NCBI GenBank assembly: GCA_963775505.1
Contig: CAVZIL010000001.1
Span: 186,001-250,000 of the forward strand
Direction of reading: 5' to 3'
Origin: JAIBJN01 sp963775505
GTDB lineage: Bacteria > Actinomycetota > Thermoleophilia > Gaiellales > Gaiellaceae
DNA length: 64,000 nt
Shown: positions 7,915 through 15,277 of the stretch, one piece after another
How the letters are laid out: the number at the start of each line of letters is the position of its first letter
Position numbering within the stretch: position 1 is the first letter of the stretch
Made by a program: the position numbers and the translations under genes
The notes under the pieces: generated by a model
Told to the model about the DNA's origin: nothing
Seen by the model: the letters and a program-made list of their open reading frames with translations, nothing else
Databases searched by the model: none

Positions 7915-8546
7915 GCCGCGAGCTTAACCGCTGCGACGAGCCCCTCCCGGTCGTGCGTCTCCGCCTCGGCGACCAGGGGCAGGCCGTGCTCGCGGGCCGC
8001 CGCCGAGGTGACCGGCCCGATCGACACGCAGGGAAGGTCGAGCCCGAGCGCCGCGAAGCTCCGCGCCGCGGAGGCGGAGGCGAGCACGACGAGGTCGGCC
8101 TCGGGGAAGGGCCCCGGCCGCAGCTCCACGGTGCGGTAGAGAGGGACGAAGTCGGCGCCGAGCTCGCGCACGAGGACGCCGCGAGCGTCCTCCGCGCCCG
8201 CGAAGAGCACGCGGCCCGCCGGCCTCGGCAGCTCCGCGGCAAGCCCCTCCTGGGTGGATGTGGCCGCCACGACGTCCGGCTCGATCCCGTGCTCACGCAA
8301 CGCCTCGGCGGTACCCGGCCCGACCACCCCGACCCGCGGCAGCGGGCCCTCGAGGCGGGCGGCGAGCGCCTCCACGCCGCTTCGACTGGTGAGCAGGAGC
8401 CAGTCGTACCCGGCGAGCCGGATGGGCGGCCCCCCGAGCGGCTCGACGGCGACGAGCGGGCACGCCGCGACCTCGAAGCCCTCTCGTTCGAGTTGCTCGG
8501 CGAGCGGCGCAGCAACCCCCTCCGTTCCGGTGAGAACGACCCTCAT
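7890..8546 (-). CDS. hemD: Uroporphyrinogen-III synthase
   Basis: 218 residues, usual size for HemD, which cyclises hydroxymethylbilane to uroporphyrinogen III. VVLTGTEGVAAPLAEQLE at the N-terminus, LLLTSRSGVEAL, VGPGTAEALREHG and the second-domain VVLASASAARSFAAL plus CVSIGPVTSAAAREHGL are typical. HemD sequences vary widely, so the position after hemC is the strongest support. The ATG overlaps the hemC stop (ATGA), and the 3' end overlaps the SAM hydrolase frame. Confidence 0.9.
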   Translation of the reverse strand: MRVVLTGTEGVAAPLAEQLEREGFEVAACPLVAVEPLGGPPIRLAGYDWLLLTSRSGVEALAARLEGPLPRVGVVGPGTAEALREHGIEPDVVAATSTQEGLAAELPRPAGRVLFAGAEDARGVLVRELGADFVPLYRTVELRPGPFPEADLVVLASASAARSFAALGLDLPCVSIGPVTSAAAREHGLPLVAEAETHDREGLVAAVKLAASHGSSPS

Positions 8547-9379
8547 CCGCGCCGCGCCGCAGCGGCCACGAGCTCGTCCGCCAGCTCGACCGGGTCGACA
8601 CCGCTTCGCCGCTCGATCCAGGCGCCGTCCTCGTCGGCAACGAGCGCGGTGAGGGCGGCTCCGTCGTGGTGGGCGGCGACAGGCGCGAGACACCCGCCAC
8701 CGATGCGCGCGACGCAGGCCCGCTCGGCCTGGACGCGCCTCCGCGTCTCCTCGTCGTCCAGCGAAGCGACCAGCTTCTCGTCCCCGGCGCGTACCTGGAG
8801 CCCCACCGCGCCCTGGCCGGCCTCGGGGAGCAGCTCCTCCGGAGGGAAGCGATGGCCGATCTCCCCGGCGAGCCCCAGGCGCTCGAGACCCGCGGCCGCG
8901 AGGACGATCGCGTCGAGCCCCCGCTCGGCGCGCTTTCGCAGGCGGGTGTCGACGTTGCCGCGCAGGGGCTCGACCTCGAGGCTCGGCTCGAGCGCGAGCA
9001 GCTGCGAGCGGCGGCGGATCGAGGCGGTGCCGACACGCATTCCCGGGCGCAGCCCGGCGGCACCGCAGAGTGCGTCGCGGGGGTCTTCCCTGCGGAGGTA
9101 CGCCCCGACCGCCAGCCCCTCCGTGTCCGTCGAGGTCATGTCCTTGGCGGAGTGGACGGCGACGTCGATCCGCCCGGCGAGGAGGGCCTCCTCGATCTCC
9201 TTCACGAAGACCCCGCGGGCGCCGATCTCGCCGAACGGCTTCGAGCGGTCGCGGTCGCCGGCGGTCGTGATCGGGACGATGGCGACCTCGGCGGCGGTCG
9301 CGAGCCGGAGCGCGTCGGCGACGAGCTCCGCCTGGGTGAGCGCCAGCCTACTGCCGCGGCTTCCGAGCCTGACCAGCAT
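8543..9379 (-). CDS. hemC: Porphobilinogen deaminase (hydroxymethylbilane synthase)
   Basis: 278 residues. It polymerises four porphobilinogens into hydroxymethylbilane. LVRLGSRGSRLALTQ opens the protein, the catalytic Asp is D80 in VAVHSAKDM, and C230 in ARIGGGCLAP carries the dipyrromethane cofactor. GTASIRRRSQLLAL and RGNVDTRLRK bind the growing chain. It overlaps hemA by 32 nt. The family is often around 310 residues; the shorter C-terminus is normal for actinomycetes. Confidence 0.95.
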   Translation of the reverse strand: MLVRLGSRGSRLALTQAELVADALRLATAAEVAIVPITTAGDRDRSKPFGEIGARGVFVKEIEEALLAGRIDVAVHSAKDMTSTDTEGLAVGAYLRREDPRDALCGAAGLRPGMRVGTASIRRRSQLLALEPSLEVEPLRGNVDTRLRKRAERGLDAIVLAAAGLERLGLAGEIGHRFPPEELLPEAGQGAVGLQVRAGDEKLVASLDDEETRRRVQAERACVARIGGGCLAPVAAHHDGAALTALVADEDGAWIERRSGVDPVELADELVAAAARRG

Positions 9380-10637
9380 CGTCGCCGAGCCCGAAGAGGT
9401 GCCGCACCGCGTCCGCGTAGAGGACGCCCTCGGCTCCCGCCGCGGCCTCCTTCATGCGCACGGTGGGCTGGTGCAGGAGCTTCGCCACGATCTGGCTCGT
9501 CAGCGCCTCGACCGCCCGCCGCTGGCTCGGGGAGAGCGAGGCGAGGCGGCCCTGGGCGCGCTCGAGCTCCTCGCGGCGGATCGACTCGGCGCGGGCGCGG
9601 AGCGACGAGATCGCGGGCACGACGTCGAGCGAGAGCTGCCACGCGCGGAAGGAGTCGGCTTCCTCGCTCACGATCGCCTCGGCACGAACGGCCTCCTCGC
9701 GCCGGCCGGCGACGCTCTCGGCGACGACGCGCTCCAGATCGTCGATGTCGTAGAGATAGCAGCCCTCCAGCTCGATCACGGCGGGGTCGACGTCGCGAGG
9801 GACAGCGATGTCGATGAAGAAGATCGGCCGGCCGCGGCGCTCCTTCACGGCTCGCTCGACCTGCGTAGCGGAGAGGACGAAGCCCTGCGAGCTGGTGGAG
9901 GCGACGACGACGTCCGCCCGGACGAGCTCGGCCTCGACCTGGTCGAGTCCCACTGCCCGGCCGCCGAACCGCCGCGCGAGCGCCTCGGCGCGCTCCGGCG
10001 AGCGGTTGGCGACGACGATCTCGCCGACCCCGCGGGAGATGAGGTTCGCCGCCGTCAGGTCGGCTGTCTTCCCCGCGCCGAGGAGAAGGATCCGCCGACC
10101 GGCCAGGTCCTCGAAGACGCGCTCGGCGAGCTGGGCGGCCGCCGAGGAGACCGAGGCCGGGTTTTCTCCGATCGCCGTCTCCGTCCGCACCCGCTTGCCG
10201 ACTCGCAGGGCCTGGCGGAAGAGCCGGTGCAGCGTCGCGCCCGTCGTCTCGGTCTCCCGCGCCGCCTCGTAGGCCTCCCGCACCTGGCCGAGGATCTGCG
10301 CCTCGCCGGGCACCATCGAGTCGAGCCCGGCGGCGACGCGGAAGAGGTGGACGGCAGCCGCCTCGTCGCTCACCGAGTAGAGGGCCGGGGCGAGCTCGGT
10401 GTGCGAGAGGCCCGACAGGCCGGCGAGCTCCCCGTAGATCCGCTCCTCGAGCTCGGCCGGCTCGGCGCTGACCCCGTAGACCTCCGTGCGGTTGCAGGTC
10501 GAGAGGACCGCCGCCTCGGCGCCTTCCGCCGCCAGGCGCCCGAGCGCCTCCCGCCGCAGCGCGGGATCGTACGCGAGCAGCTCCCGGAGCTCCACGGGGG
10601 CGCGCTGGTACGAGGTTCCGACGAGGATGAGCTGCAT
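9348..10637 (-). CDS. hemA: Glutamyl-tRNA reductase
   Basis: 429 residues. It reduces glutamyl-tRNA to glutamate-1-semialdehyde, the first step of C5 heme synthesis. The catalytic Cys is C48 in LSTCNRTEVYG. AGLDSMVPGEAQILGQVREA, the NADPH domain LLLGAGKTADLTAANL and VVASTSSQGFVL follow, then a helical dimerisation domain. Start ATG shares one base with the stop of the upstream HemX-like gene (TGATG). No degradation tag or regulatory N-terminus is evident. Confidence 0.96.
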   Translation of the reverse strand: MQLILVGTSYQRAPVELRELLAYDPALRREALGRLAAEGAEAAVLSTCNRTEVYGVSAEPAELEERIYGELAGLSGLSHTELAPALYSVSDEAAAVHLFRVAAGLDSMVPGEAQILGQVREAYEAARETETTGATLHRLFRQALRVGKRVRTETAIGENPASVSSAAAQLAERVFEDLAGRRILLLGAGKTADLTAANLISRGVGEIVVANRSPERAEALARRFGGRAVGLDQVEAELVRADVVVASTSSQGFVLSATQVERAVKERRGRPIFFIDIAVPRDVDPAVIELEGCYLYDIDDLERVVAESVAGRREEAVRAEAIVSEEADSFRAWQLSLDVVPAISSLRARAESIRREELERAQGRLASLSPSQRRAVEALTSQIVAKLLHQPTVRMKEAAAGAEGVLYADAVRHLFGLGDDAGQARKPRQ

Positions 10638-11434
10638 CAGAAGTGGACGAACGGAGTCAGGACGACGCGAACGAGGACGACGAGCAGGAAGCCGGCGAGC
10701 GCGAGGTAGGCGCTGCGCCGCCCGCGCCAGCCCGCCTCCCAGCGCAGGACGAGGAAGGCCGCGTACACGGCCCAGGTGAGCAGGGTGAGGCCCATGATCG
10801 GGTCGAAGGCGGCACCGTCGGCCTGCAGGCGGGCGAGCCCCAGGCCCGCCCCGAGGGTCAGCGCGGGCAGCGCGAACACGATCGTGCGGCCGGTCAGCCG
10901 GTCGAGCGTCTCGAGGGACGGGGAGCGGAGCCGAAGCACTCCTGGAGTGCGCCGCTTCAGCCGGCGCTCCTGCCACAGGTAGAGCGCCGCCAGCGCGGCC
11001 GCGAGCGTGAAGCCCGCGAAGGCGGCGAGGATGAGGCCGACGTGGAAGGCGAGGAAGGCATTCCCGAACTCGCTCTGGGCCGGCTCGCCGGCGCCTCCCG
11101 CCGCCCACGCGAGGACGAGGAGCAGGGCGGCCAGGGGCATGACCACGAGGCCGAGCAGTCGGAAGGGCGCGCGGCAGCCCCAGATCAGATAGGCGCCGAC
11201 GCACATCCAGACGAACAGGTTCAGCGACCCGGCCCAGCTACCCCAGGGGAACCCGTCCGCGCTCGCCGCCTGCGCGACGAGGAACGCCGTCTGCGCCAGC
11301 CAGCCGAGGCGGACGCCCCAGATCGCATAGCGCACGAGGCGACCGGGGCGCACCGTGTCCCCGGCGTAGGCGACCGCCGCCTCCGCGTAGCCTGCAAGCG
11401 CCGGCCAGAAGAGAAGGAGCCCGACCTCGCCCAC
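10637..11434 (-). CDS. HemX/CcsA-like cytochrome c assembly membrane protein
   Basis: 265 residues with about eight transmembrane helices, in the position of HemX next to hemA. WAGSLNLFVWMCVGAYL corresponds to the conserved region of CcsA/CcmC-type heme-handling proteins, and His residues sit in FLAFHVGLILAA. Such proteins move or stabilise heme for cytochrome c maturation or modulate HemA. The GTG start at 11434 overlaps the ccmD stop. The classic WWD signature is weak (WGSWAGSLN), so it is HemX-like rather than a proven CcsA. Confidence 0.75.
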   Translation of the reverse strand: MGEVGLLLFWPALAGYAEAAVAYAGDTVRPGRLVRYAIWGVRLGWLAQTAFLVAQAASADGFPWGSWAGSLNLFVWMCVGAYLIWGCRAPFRLLGLVVMPLAALLLVLAWAAGGAGEPAQSEFGNAFLAFHVGLILAAFAGFTLAAALAALYLWQERRLKRRTPGVLRLRSPSLETLDRLTGRTIVFALPALTLGAGLGLARLQADGAAFDPIMGLTLLTWAVYAAFLVLRWEAGWRGRRSAYLALAGFLLVVLVRVVLTPFVHF

Positions 11435-11592
11435 TACGCTGGATCCTCCTTCCGGCGCCGGGCGAGCTCTGCAAGCTCGCTCACCTCGCGCTCGAGTCGC
11501 GAGAGCTTGAACGCGTAGATGACGACGTAGGCGAGGACAACGGCGAGCACGACGAGGTAAGCGGCGGTGACGTAGCGCTCGGCCGAGGTCAC
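11434..11592 (-). CDS. ccmD: CcmD-like small heme exporter subunit
   Basis: 52 residues: a single transmembrane helix (AYLVVLAVVLAYVVIYAF) followed by a charged helix (RLEREVSELAELARRRKED), the CcmD plan. CcmD stabilises the CcmABC-CcmE complex that releases heme for cytochrome c biogenesis. GTG at 11592 overlaps the ccmC stop (GTGA). Assignment rests on topology and position because the protein is too short for firm homology. Confidence 0.75.
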   Translation of the reverse strand: MTSAERYVTAAYLVVLAVVLAYVVIYAFKLSRLEREVSELAELARRRKEDPA

Positions 11593-12281
11593 GAGAGAGC
11601 CTCCCGAAGCTCCTGCAACCGCTCGTCCACCCGCTTCCCGGTCAGCTCGTTGACGTAGAGGGACCCGGCGAGCGCGACCATCCCCGCGAGGCAGACGCAG
11701 AAGGTCAGGAGCTGGCTCCCGGAGAGGTTCGAGCCGAGGTCGCGGTCGAAGACGACCGGGTGGATCAGCCCCTCCGCGAGCCGGATCGCGAGAAAGCTCA
11801 CGGGGATGAGGACGACGCCGAAGAGCGCGTAGACGGCCGACATGCTCGCCCGTCGCGGGCCCGGCTCGACCGAGAAGCGAAGCATGAAGTACGCCGAGTA
11901 GAAGAGGAAGAGGACGAGGAAGAGGACGAGCTGGCGCTCGCTCCACGTCCACCAGACCCCCCAGGACGTCCTCGCCCAGATCGACCCGGTGACGAGCGTG
12001 AGAATCCCGAAGATGACGCCCATGTGGACAGCGGTGTAGCTCTCGAGGTCGTAGCGCTGATCGCGCGTCCAGAGGAGGCGGAGCGCCTTCCACGCAGCCC
12101 AGAAGAAGCAGGCGTACGACGTCAGCGCGATCGGGACGTGGATGTAGAAGATGCGCTGGCGGAAGCCCTCGTCCGGCGCGTTCGGAACCCAGTAGAACGC
12201 GAGCGCGATGCCCAGGAGGAGGAGGCCCGCGGCTGCGGCCGCGAGCACGACCGCGCGGCTATTCCGTAACGACGTACTCAA
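11589..12281 (-). CDS. ccmC: Cytochrome c biogenesis heme-handling protein CcmC
   Basis: About 230 residues, six hydrophobic helices. The WWD motif WARTSWGVWWTWSERQL and the flanking histidines (IFYIHVPIA, SYTAVHMGVIFG) that bind heme are intact. CcmC loads heme on CcmE with the CcmAB ATPase. I chose the TTG at 12281, giving STSLRNSRAV before the first helix; a TTG at 12305 is also open. The 5' end overlaps the tail of ccmB. Confidence 0.88.
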   Translation of the reverse strand: MSTSLRNSRAVVLAAAAAGLLLLGIALAFYWVPNAPDEGFRQRIFYIHVPIALTSYACFFWAAWKALRLLWTRDQRYDLESYTAVHMGVIFGILTLVTGSIWARTSWGVWWTWSERQLVLFLVLFLFYSAYFMLRFSVEPGPRRASMSAVYALFGVVLIPVSFLAIRLAEGLIHPVVFDRDLGSNLSGSQLLTFCVCLAGMVALAGSLYVNELTGKRVDERLQELREALS

Positions 12282-12899
12282 AGCTCGCCCAGGACAGGAT
12301 CGCAAAGATCAGGTCGTAGAGGGCGAGGAAGCCGAGGTAGCGCCCGGGATCGTCGCCGATCGAGGCGCCGACACCGCCGACGACGATCGGGATCACGAGC
12401 GGGAAAAAGAGGAGCGGCAGGAGCAGCTCCCGCGCTCGGCTCGCGGCAGCCATCGCCGCGAGGAGCGTGCCCGACGACGGCGAATCCGACGCTCGCCAGG
12501 GCGACGGCGGCGACGAGCTCCCAGCTCACGGGTTCGAAGAAGAGGGCGAAGGCGGGCAGGGCGACGAGCTCGGCGAGCGCGAGGAAGGCAACGACGGCGA
12601 TCGCCTTGCCGAGCCAGATCGCGCTCCGGTCGGAGGGCGCCAGGACGAGGCCGTCGAGCACGCGCTGCTCCCGCTCCGCGGCGAAGGCGCGCGTGAGCCC
12701 GAGGATCGCGGTGAAGACGAGAGCCGCCCAGAGCAGCCCGTAGGCCGCCTCGGCCGACGCGCCTGCCGGAAGGGCGAAGTTGAAGACGACGAGGGTGGAG
12801 ACGACGAAGAGCAGCATCGCCGGCACGGTGTCCCGCGAACGCAGCTCGAGGAGCAGGTCCTTCGCTGGCAAGCGTGCCGACGTCCGGCAGATAGCTCAT
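12259..12899 (-). pseudogene. ccmB: Heme exporter permease CcmB, frame-disrupted
   Basis: CcmB sequence is spread over two or three frames. KDLLLELRSRDTVPAMLLF to about VALASVGFAVVG is read in the frame of 12871. The remaining two hydrophobic segments (LLLPLLFFPLVIPIVVGG and LGFLALYDLIFAILSWASFE) and the TAG at 12259 are in another frame. One extra base near 12470-12472 (a CCC on the plus strand) explains this. A likely original ATG at 12899, overlapping the ccmA stop (ATGA), reads SYLPDVGTLA and also needs one base removed near 12867 to join KDLLLEL; otherwise TTG 12871 starts the gene. Sequencing error and real decay cannot be separated here. Confidence 0.8.
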
Positions 12900-13480
12900 G
12901 CCAGCGCCAGCCTTCCCGTGGCGAGCGAACGACGCGCGCGGGGTCGTGAGTGGCCAGGAGCAGCGTCCGCGGCTCCGGCCAGCGCCGCGAGCTCGCTGTC
13001 GAGGAGCGCGGCGCCCTCCTCGTCGAGGCCCGCGTACGGCTCGTCGAGCAGGAGCAGGTCGGGCTCGTGCAATAGGGTGCGGCAGAGCGCGAGCCGCTGC
13101 TGCATGCCTCGGGAGAAGGCGGCCACGCGCTCGCGCCGAGCGTCCCAGAGGCCGTAGCGCTCGAGGAGCATCCCGATGCGCTCGCGCCGCTCGGGAACGC
13201 GATAGAGGCGCCCGTAGAGATCGAGGTTCTCGAGCGCCGAGAGCTCGCGGTACACGAGCGGCTCGTGCGCCAGGTAGCCGATCCGGCCGCGCTCGACCCT
13301 CACCTCGAGCTCACCGCGGGTGGGCGCGAGCAGCCCCGCGCAGAGCGCGAGCAGGGTCGACTTCCCGGACCCGTTCGGCCCGGTGACGAGCAGAAGGTCG
13401 CGCTCGGCGACGTCCAGGTCGAGGTCGCGGAGGACGCTCTTCGCGCCGAAGCTGCGACCGAGGCGCCGCGCCGCGATCAC
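12896..13480 (-). CDS. ccmA: Heme exporter ATPase CcmA, with a displaced H-loop frame
   Basis: 194 residues, ABC ATPase of the CcmABC complex. Walker A GPNGSGKSTLL, Q-loop region YLAHEPLVYRELSALENL, signature AFSRGMQQRLALCR and Walker B LLLLDEPYAGLDEEG are intact. After LAALAGAA the frame reads ADAAPGHSRPRAR, but the next frame encodes TLLLATHDPARVV, the expected H-loop. The original frame resumes with ATGRLALA and the stop. Two compensating single-base changes about 50 nt apart explain this. GTG at 13480 overlaps the UbiA-family stop. As written, the switch His would be lost. Confidence 0.85.
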   Translation of the reverse strand: MIAARRLGRSFGAKSVLRDLDLDVAERDLLLVTGPNGSGKSTLLALCAGLLAPTRGELEVRVERGRIGYLAHEPLVYRELSALENLDLYGRLYRVPERRERIGMLLERYGLWDARRERVAAFSRGMQQRLALCRTLLHEPDLLLLDEPYAGLDEEGAALLDSELAALAGAADAAPGHSRPRARRSLATGRLALA

Positions 13481-14340
13481 ACGATCACGTCCGCGAGGAC
13501 GAAGAGGAAGAACGTGACGCTGATGACGCCGTTCAGGGTGAAGAAGGCCATGTCGAGACGGCTCGTGTCGCGCGGCGAGACGAGGGAGTGCTCGTACAGC
13601 AGCAGTCCCGCCACGACGGCCACCCCGAGCCAGTAGAGCACGCCGACACCGATCGTCAGCCCGGCGAGCACGAGGAAGACGACCGTGGCGACGTGGCAGG
13701 CTCGGGAGACCGCGAACGCCGCCGGCACGCCGAACCGCGCCGGCACCGAGTGGAGCCCGTGGGCACGGTCGTGCTCGAGGTCGAAGAGCGCATACAGCAC
13801 GTCGAAGCCGGCCACCCAGACCGCGACGGCGGCGCCGAGGAGCCAGGCCTCGAGCGGGAGGTCGTTCGTGATCGCCGCCCACGCGCCGACGGGCGCCAGC
13901 CCGTCGACGGCGCCGAGCCAGAAGTGCGACAGCCACGTCGCCCGCTTCAGGTAGGGGTAGAGGACGAAGGCGGCGACCGGGATCGGCCAGAGCCAGCGCA
14001 CGATCGGCGCCAGCTGGTAGACGGCGACGAGAAAGACCGCGAGCGAGACGAGGCAGAAGAGGACCACCTGCCAGGGCCTCAGGGCTCCTCGTGGGAGCTC
14101 CCGGGCCGCGGTGCGCGGGTTTCGCGCGTCGATGCCGGCGTCGATCAGGCGGTTGAGCGCCATCGCCAGGCTCCGAGCGCCGACCATCGCCACGGTGATC
14201 CAGAGGAGGTCGGACGCGCTCGGGACGCCGTCGACGGCCAGGAAGGCGCCGATGTAAGCGAACGGGAGCGCGAAGATCGTGTGCTCGAACTTGACGAGCG
14301 AGAGGAAGAGCCTCGGGTAATGGAGAGCCGCGGACGTCAC
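13477..14340 (-). CDS. UbiA-family prenyltransferase (4-hydroxybenzoate/menaquinone precursor type)
   Basis: 287 residues, about eight transmembrane helices. The first Asp-rich site is NRLIDAGIDARNPRTAAREL and the second is YALFDLEHDRAHGLHSVPAR, both binding prenyl diphosphate through Mg. The form resembles UbiA and MqnP, which prenylate an aromatic quinone precursor. In a menaquinone-making actinomycete MqnP (futalosine pathway) is the likeliest role, but no other mqn gene is visible. GTG start overlaps the moaB stop (GTGA). Confidence 0.85.
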   Translation of the reverse strand: MTSAALHYPRLFLSLVKFEHTIFALPFAYIGAFLAVDGVPSASDLLWITVAMVGARSLAMALNRLIDAGIDARNPRTAARELPRGALRPWQVVLFCLVSLAVFLVAVYQLAPIVRWLWPIPVAAFVLYPYLKRATWLSHFWLGAVDGLAPVGAWAAITNDLPLEAWLLGAAVAVWVAGFDVLYALFDLEHDRAHGLHSVPARFGVPAAFAVSRACHVATVVFLVLAGLTIGVGVLYWLGVAVVAGLLLYEHSLVSPRDTSRLDMAFFTLNGVISVTFFLFVLADVIV

Positions 14341-14816
14341 GTCTGCTGATGGGCAGTCGCCTCGCCGGCGAGCAGCTCGAGCGCGTGCCCCAGCGCCGGC
14401 CGGAGCACCGCGAACCCGTCCCGCGCCCCGCCCGGCGAGCCGGGCAGGTTGACGACGAGCGTGGAGCCGGCGACCCCCGCCACCCCGCGGGAGAGGAGGC
14501 CGTGCGGCGTCCTGGCGATCGAGTCGGCCCGGATCGCCTCCGCGATGCCGGGGGCGGAGCGGTCGAGAACCTCCCGCGTGGCCTCGGGCGTGACGTCACG
14601 AGGGCCGAAGCCGGTGCCGCCCGTTGTGAGCACGACCTGCACCGACCCGGACAGCTCGCGCAGGGCCTCCGTGATCGCCTCGCGCTCGTCCGGGACGACG
14701 CGGCGCTCGACCTCGTAGCCGTCCGCGACGAGCAGCTCGGCCAGGGCCTCGCCGCTCCTGTCCTCCCGCTCCCCGGCGGAGACGCCGTCGGAGACGGTGA
14801 GGACGGCCGCCCTCAC
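14337..14816 (-). CDS. moaB: Molybdopterin adenylyltransferase, MoaB/MogA family
   Basis: 159 residues. VLTVSDGVSAGEREDRSG, VVLTTGGTGFGPRDVTPEAT and VNLPGSPGG are the MoaB/MogA signatures. The enzyme adenylates molybdopterin before molybdenum insertion by MoeA, which is encoded at 26.3-27.5 kb. GTG at 14816 overlaps the moaC stop (GTGA). Confidence 0.9.
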   Translation of the reverse strand: MRAAVLTVSDGVSAGEREDRSGEALAELLVADGYEVERRVVPDEREAITEALRELSGSVQVVLTTGGTGFGPRDVTPEATREVLDRSAPGIAEAIRADSIARTPHGLLSRGVAGVAGSTLVVNLPGSPGGARDGFAVLRPALGHALELLAGEATAHQQT

Positions 14817-15268
14817 TCGGCGGCCTCCTTCGTCTTCTCGAGCAGGCGGACGTCCTCGACGATCATGCCCCCGTCGACCGCCTTGACCATGTCGTAGACG
14901 GTTAGCGCGGCGACGGAGGCCGCAGTCAGCGCCTCCATCTCGACACCGGTCTGGGCCGTCGTCTCGGCGCTCGCCTCGATCGCGACGCCGTCCTCCTCGA
15001 CCTCGAGCCGCACGTCGACGTGGCTGAGGGGAAACGGATGGCAGAGCGGGATCAGCTCCGCCGTCCGCTTCGCCGCCATGATCCCGGCGAGCTGGGCCGT
15101 CGTCAGGACGTCGCCCTTCGGCAGGTCGCCGAGACGCGCGGCGGTCCCCGCGCTCATCCGGACAAAGGCTCTCGCACGCGCTCGGCGACGCACGGATGGC
15201 TTGGCGCCGACATCCACCATGCGAACGGCGCCGCTCTCGTCGACGTGGCTCAGTTCCTCGTCGTGCAC
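14813..15268 (-). CDS. moaC: Cyclic pyranopterin monophosphate synthase MoaC
   Basis: 151 residues. MoaC converts the MoaA product to cyclic pyranopterin monophosphate. SHVDESGAVRMVDVGAKPSV, AAKRTAELIPLCHPFPLSHV, TGVEMEALTAASVAALTVYD and the catalytic KAVDGGMIVEDVRLL are present. It begins 9 nt after the aspartyl protease gene, so it either continues that transcript or starts within it. moaA is absent from the window. Confidence 0.95.
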   Translation of the reverse strand: MHDEELSHVDESGAVRMVDVGAKPSVRRRARARAFVRMSAGTAARLGDLPKGDVLTTAQLAGIMAAKRTAELIPLCHPFPLSHVDVRLEVEEDGVAIEASAETTAQTGVEMEALTAASVAALTVYDMVKAVDGGMIVEDVRLLEKTKEAAE

Positions 15269-15277
15269 GGGGTAAGC

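Noticed and set aside
12440..12500. Programmed ribosomal frameshift in ccmB.
   Set aside because: No slippery heptamer or downstream structure stands out, CcmB is not known to use recoding, and several unrelated indels cluster nearby.
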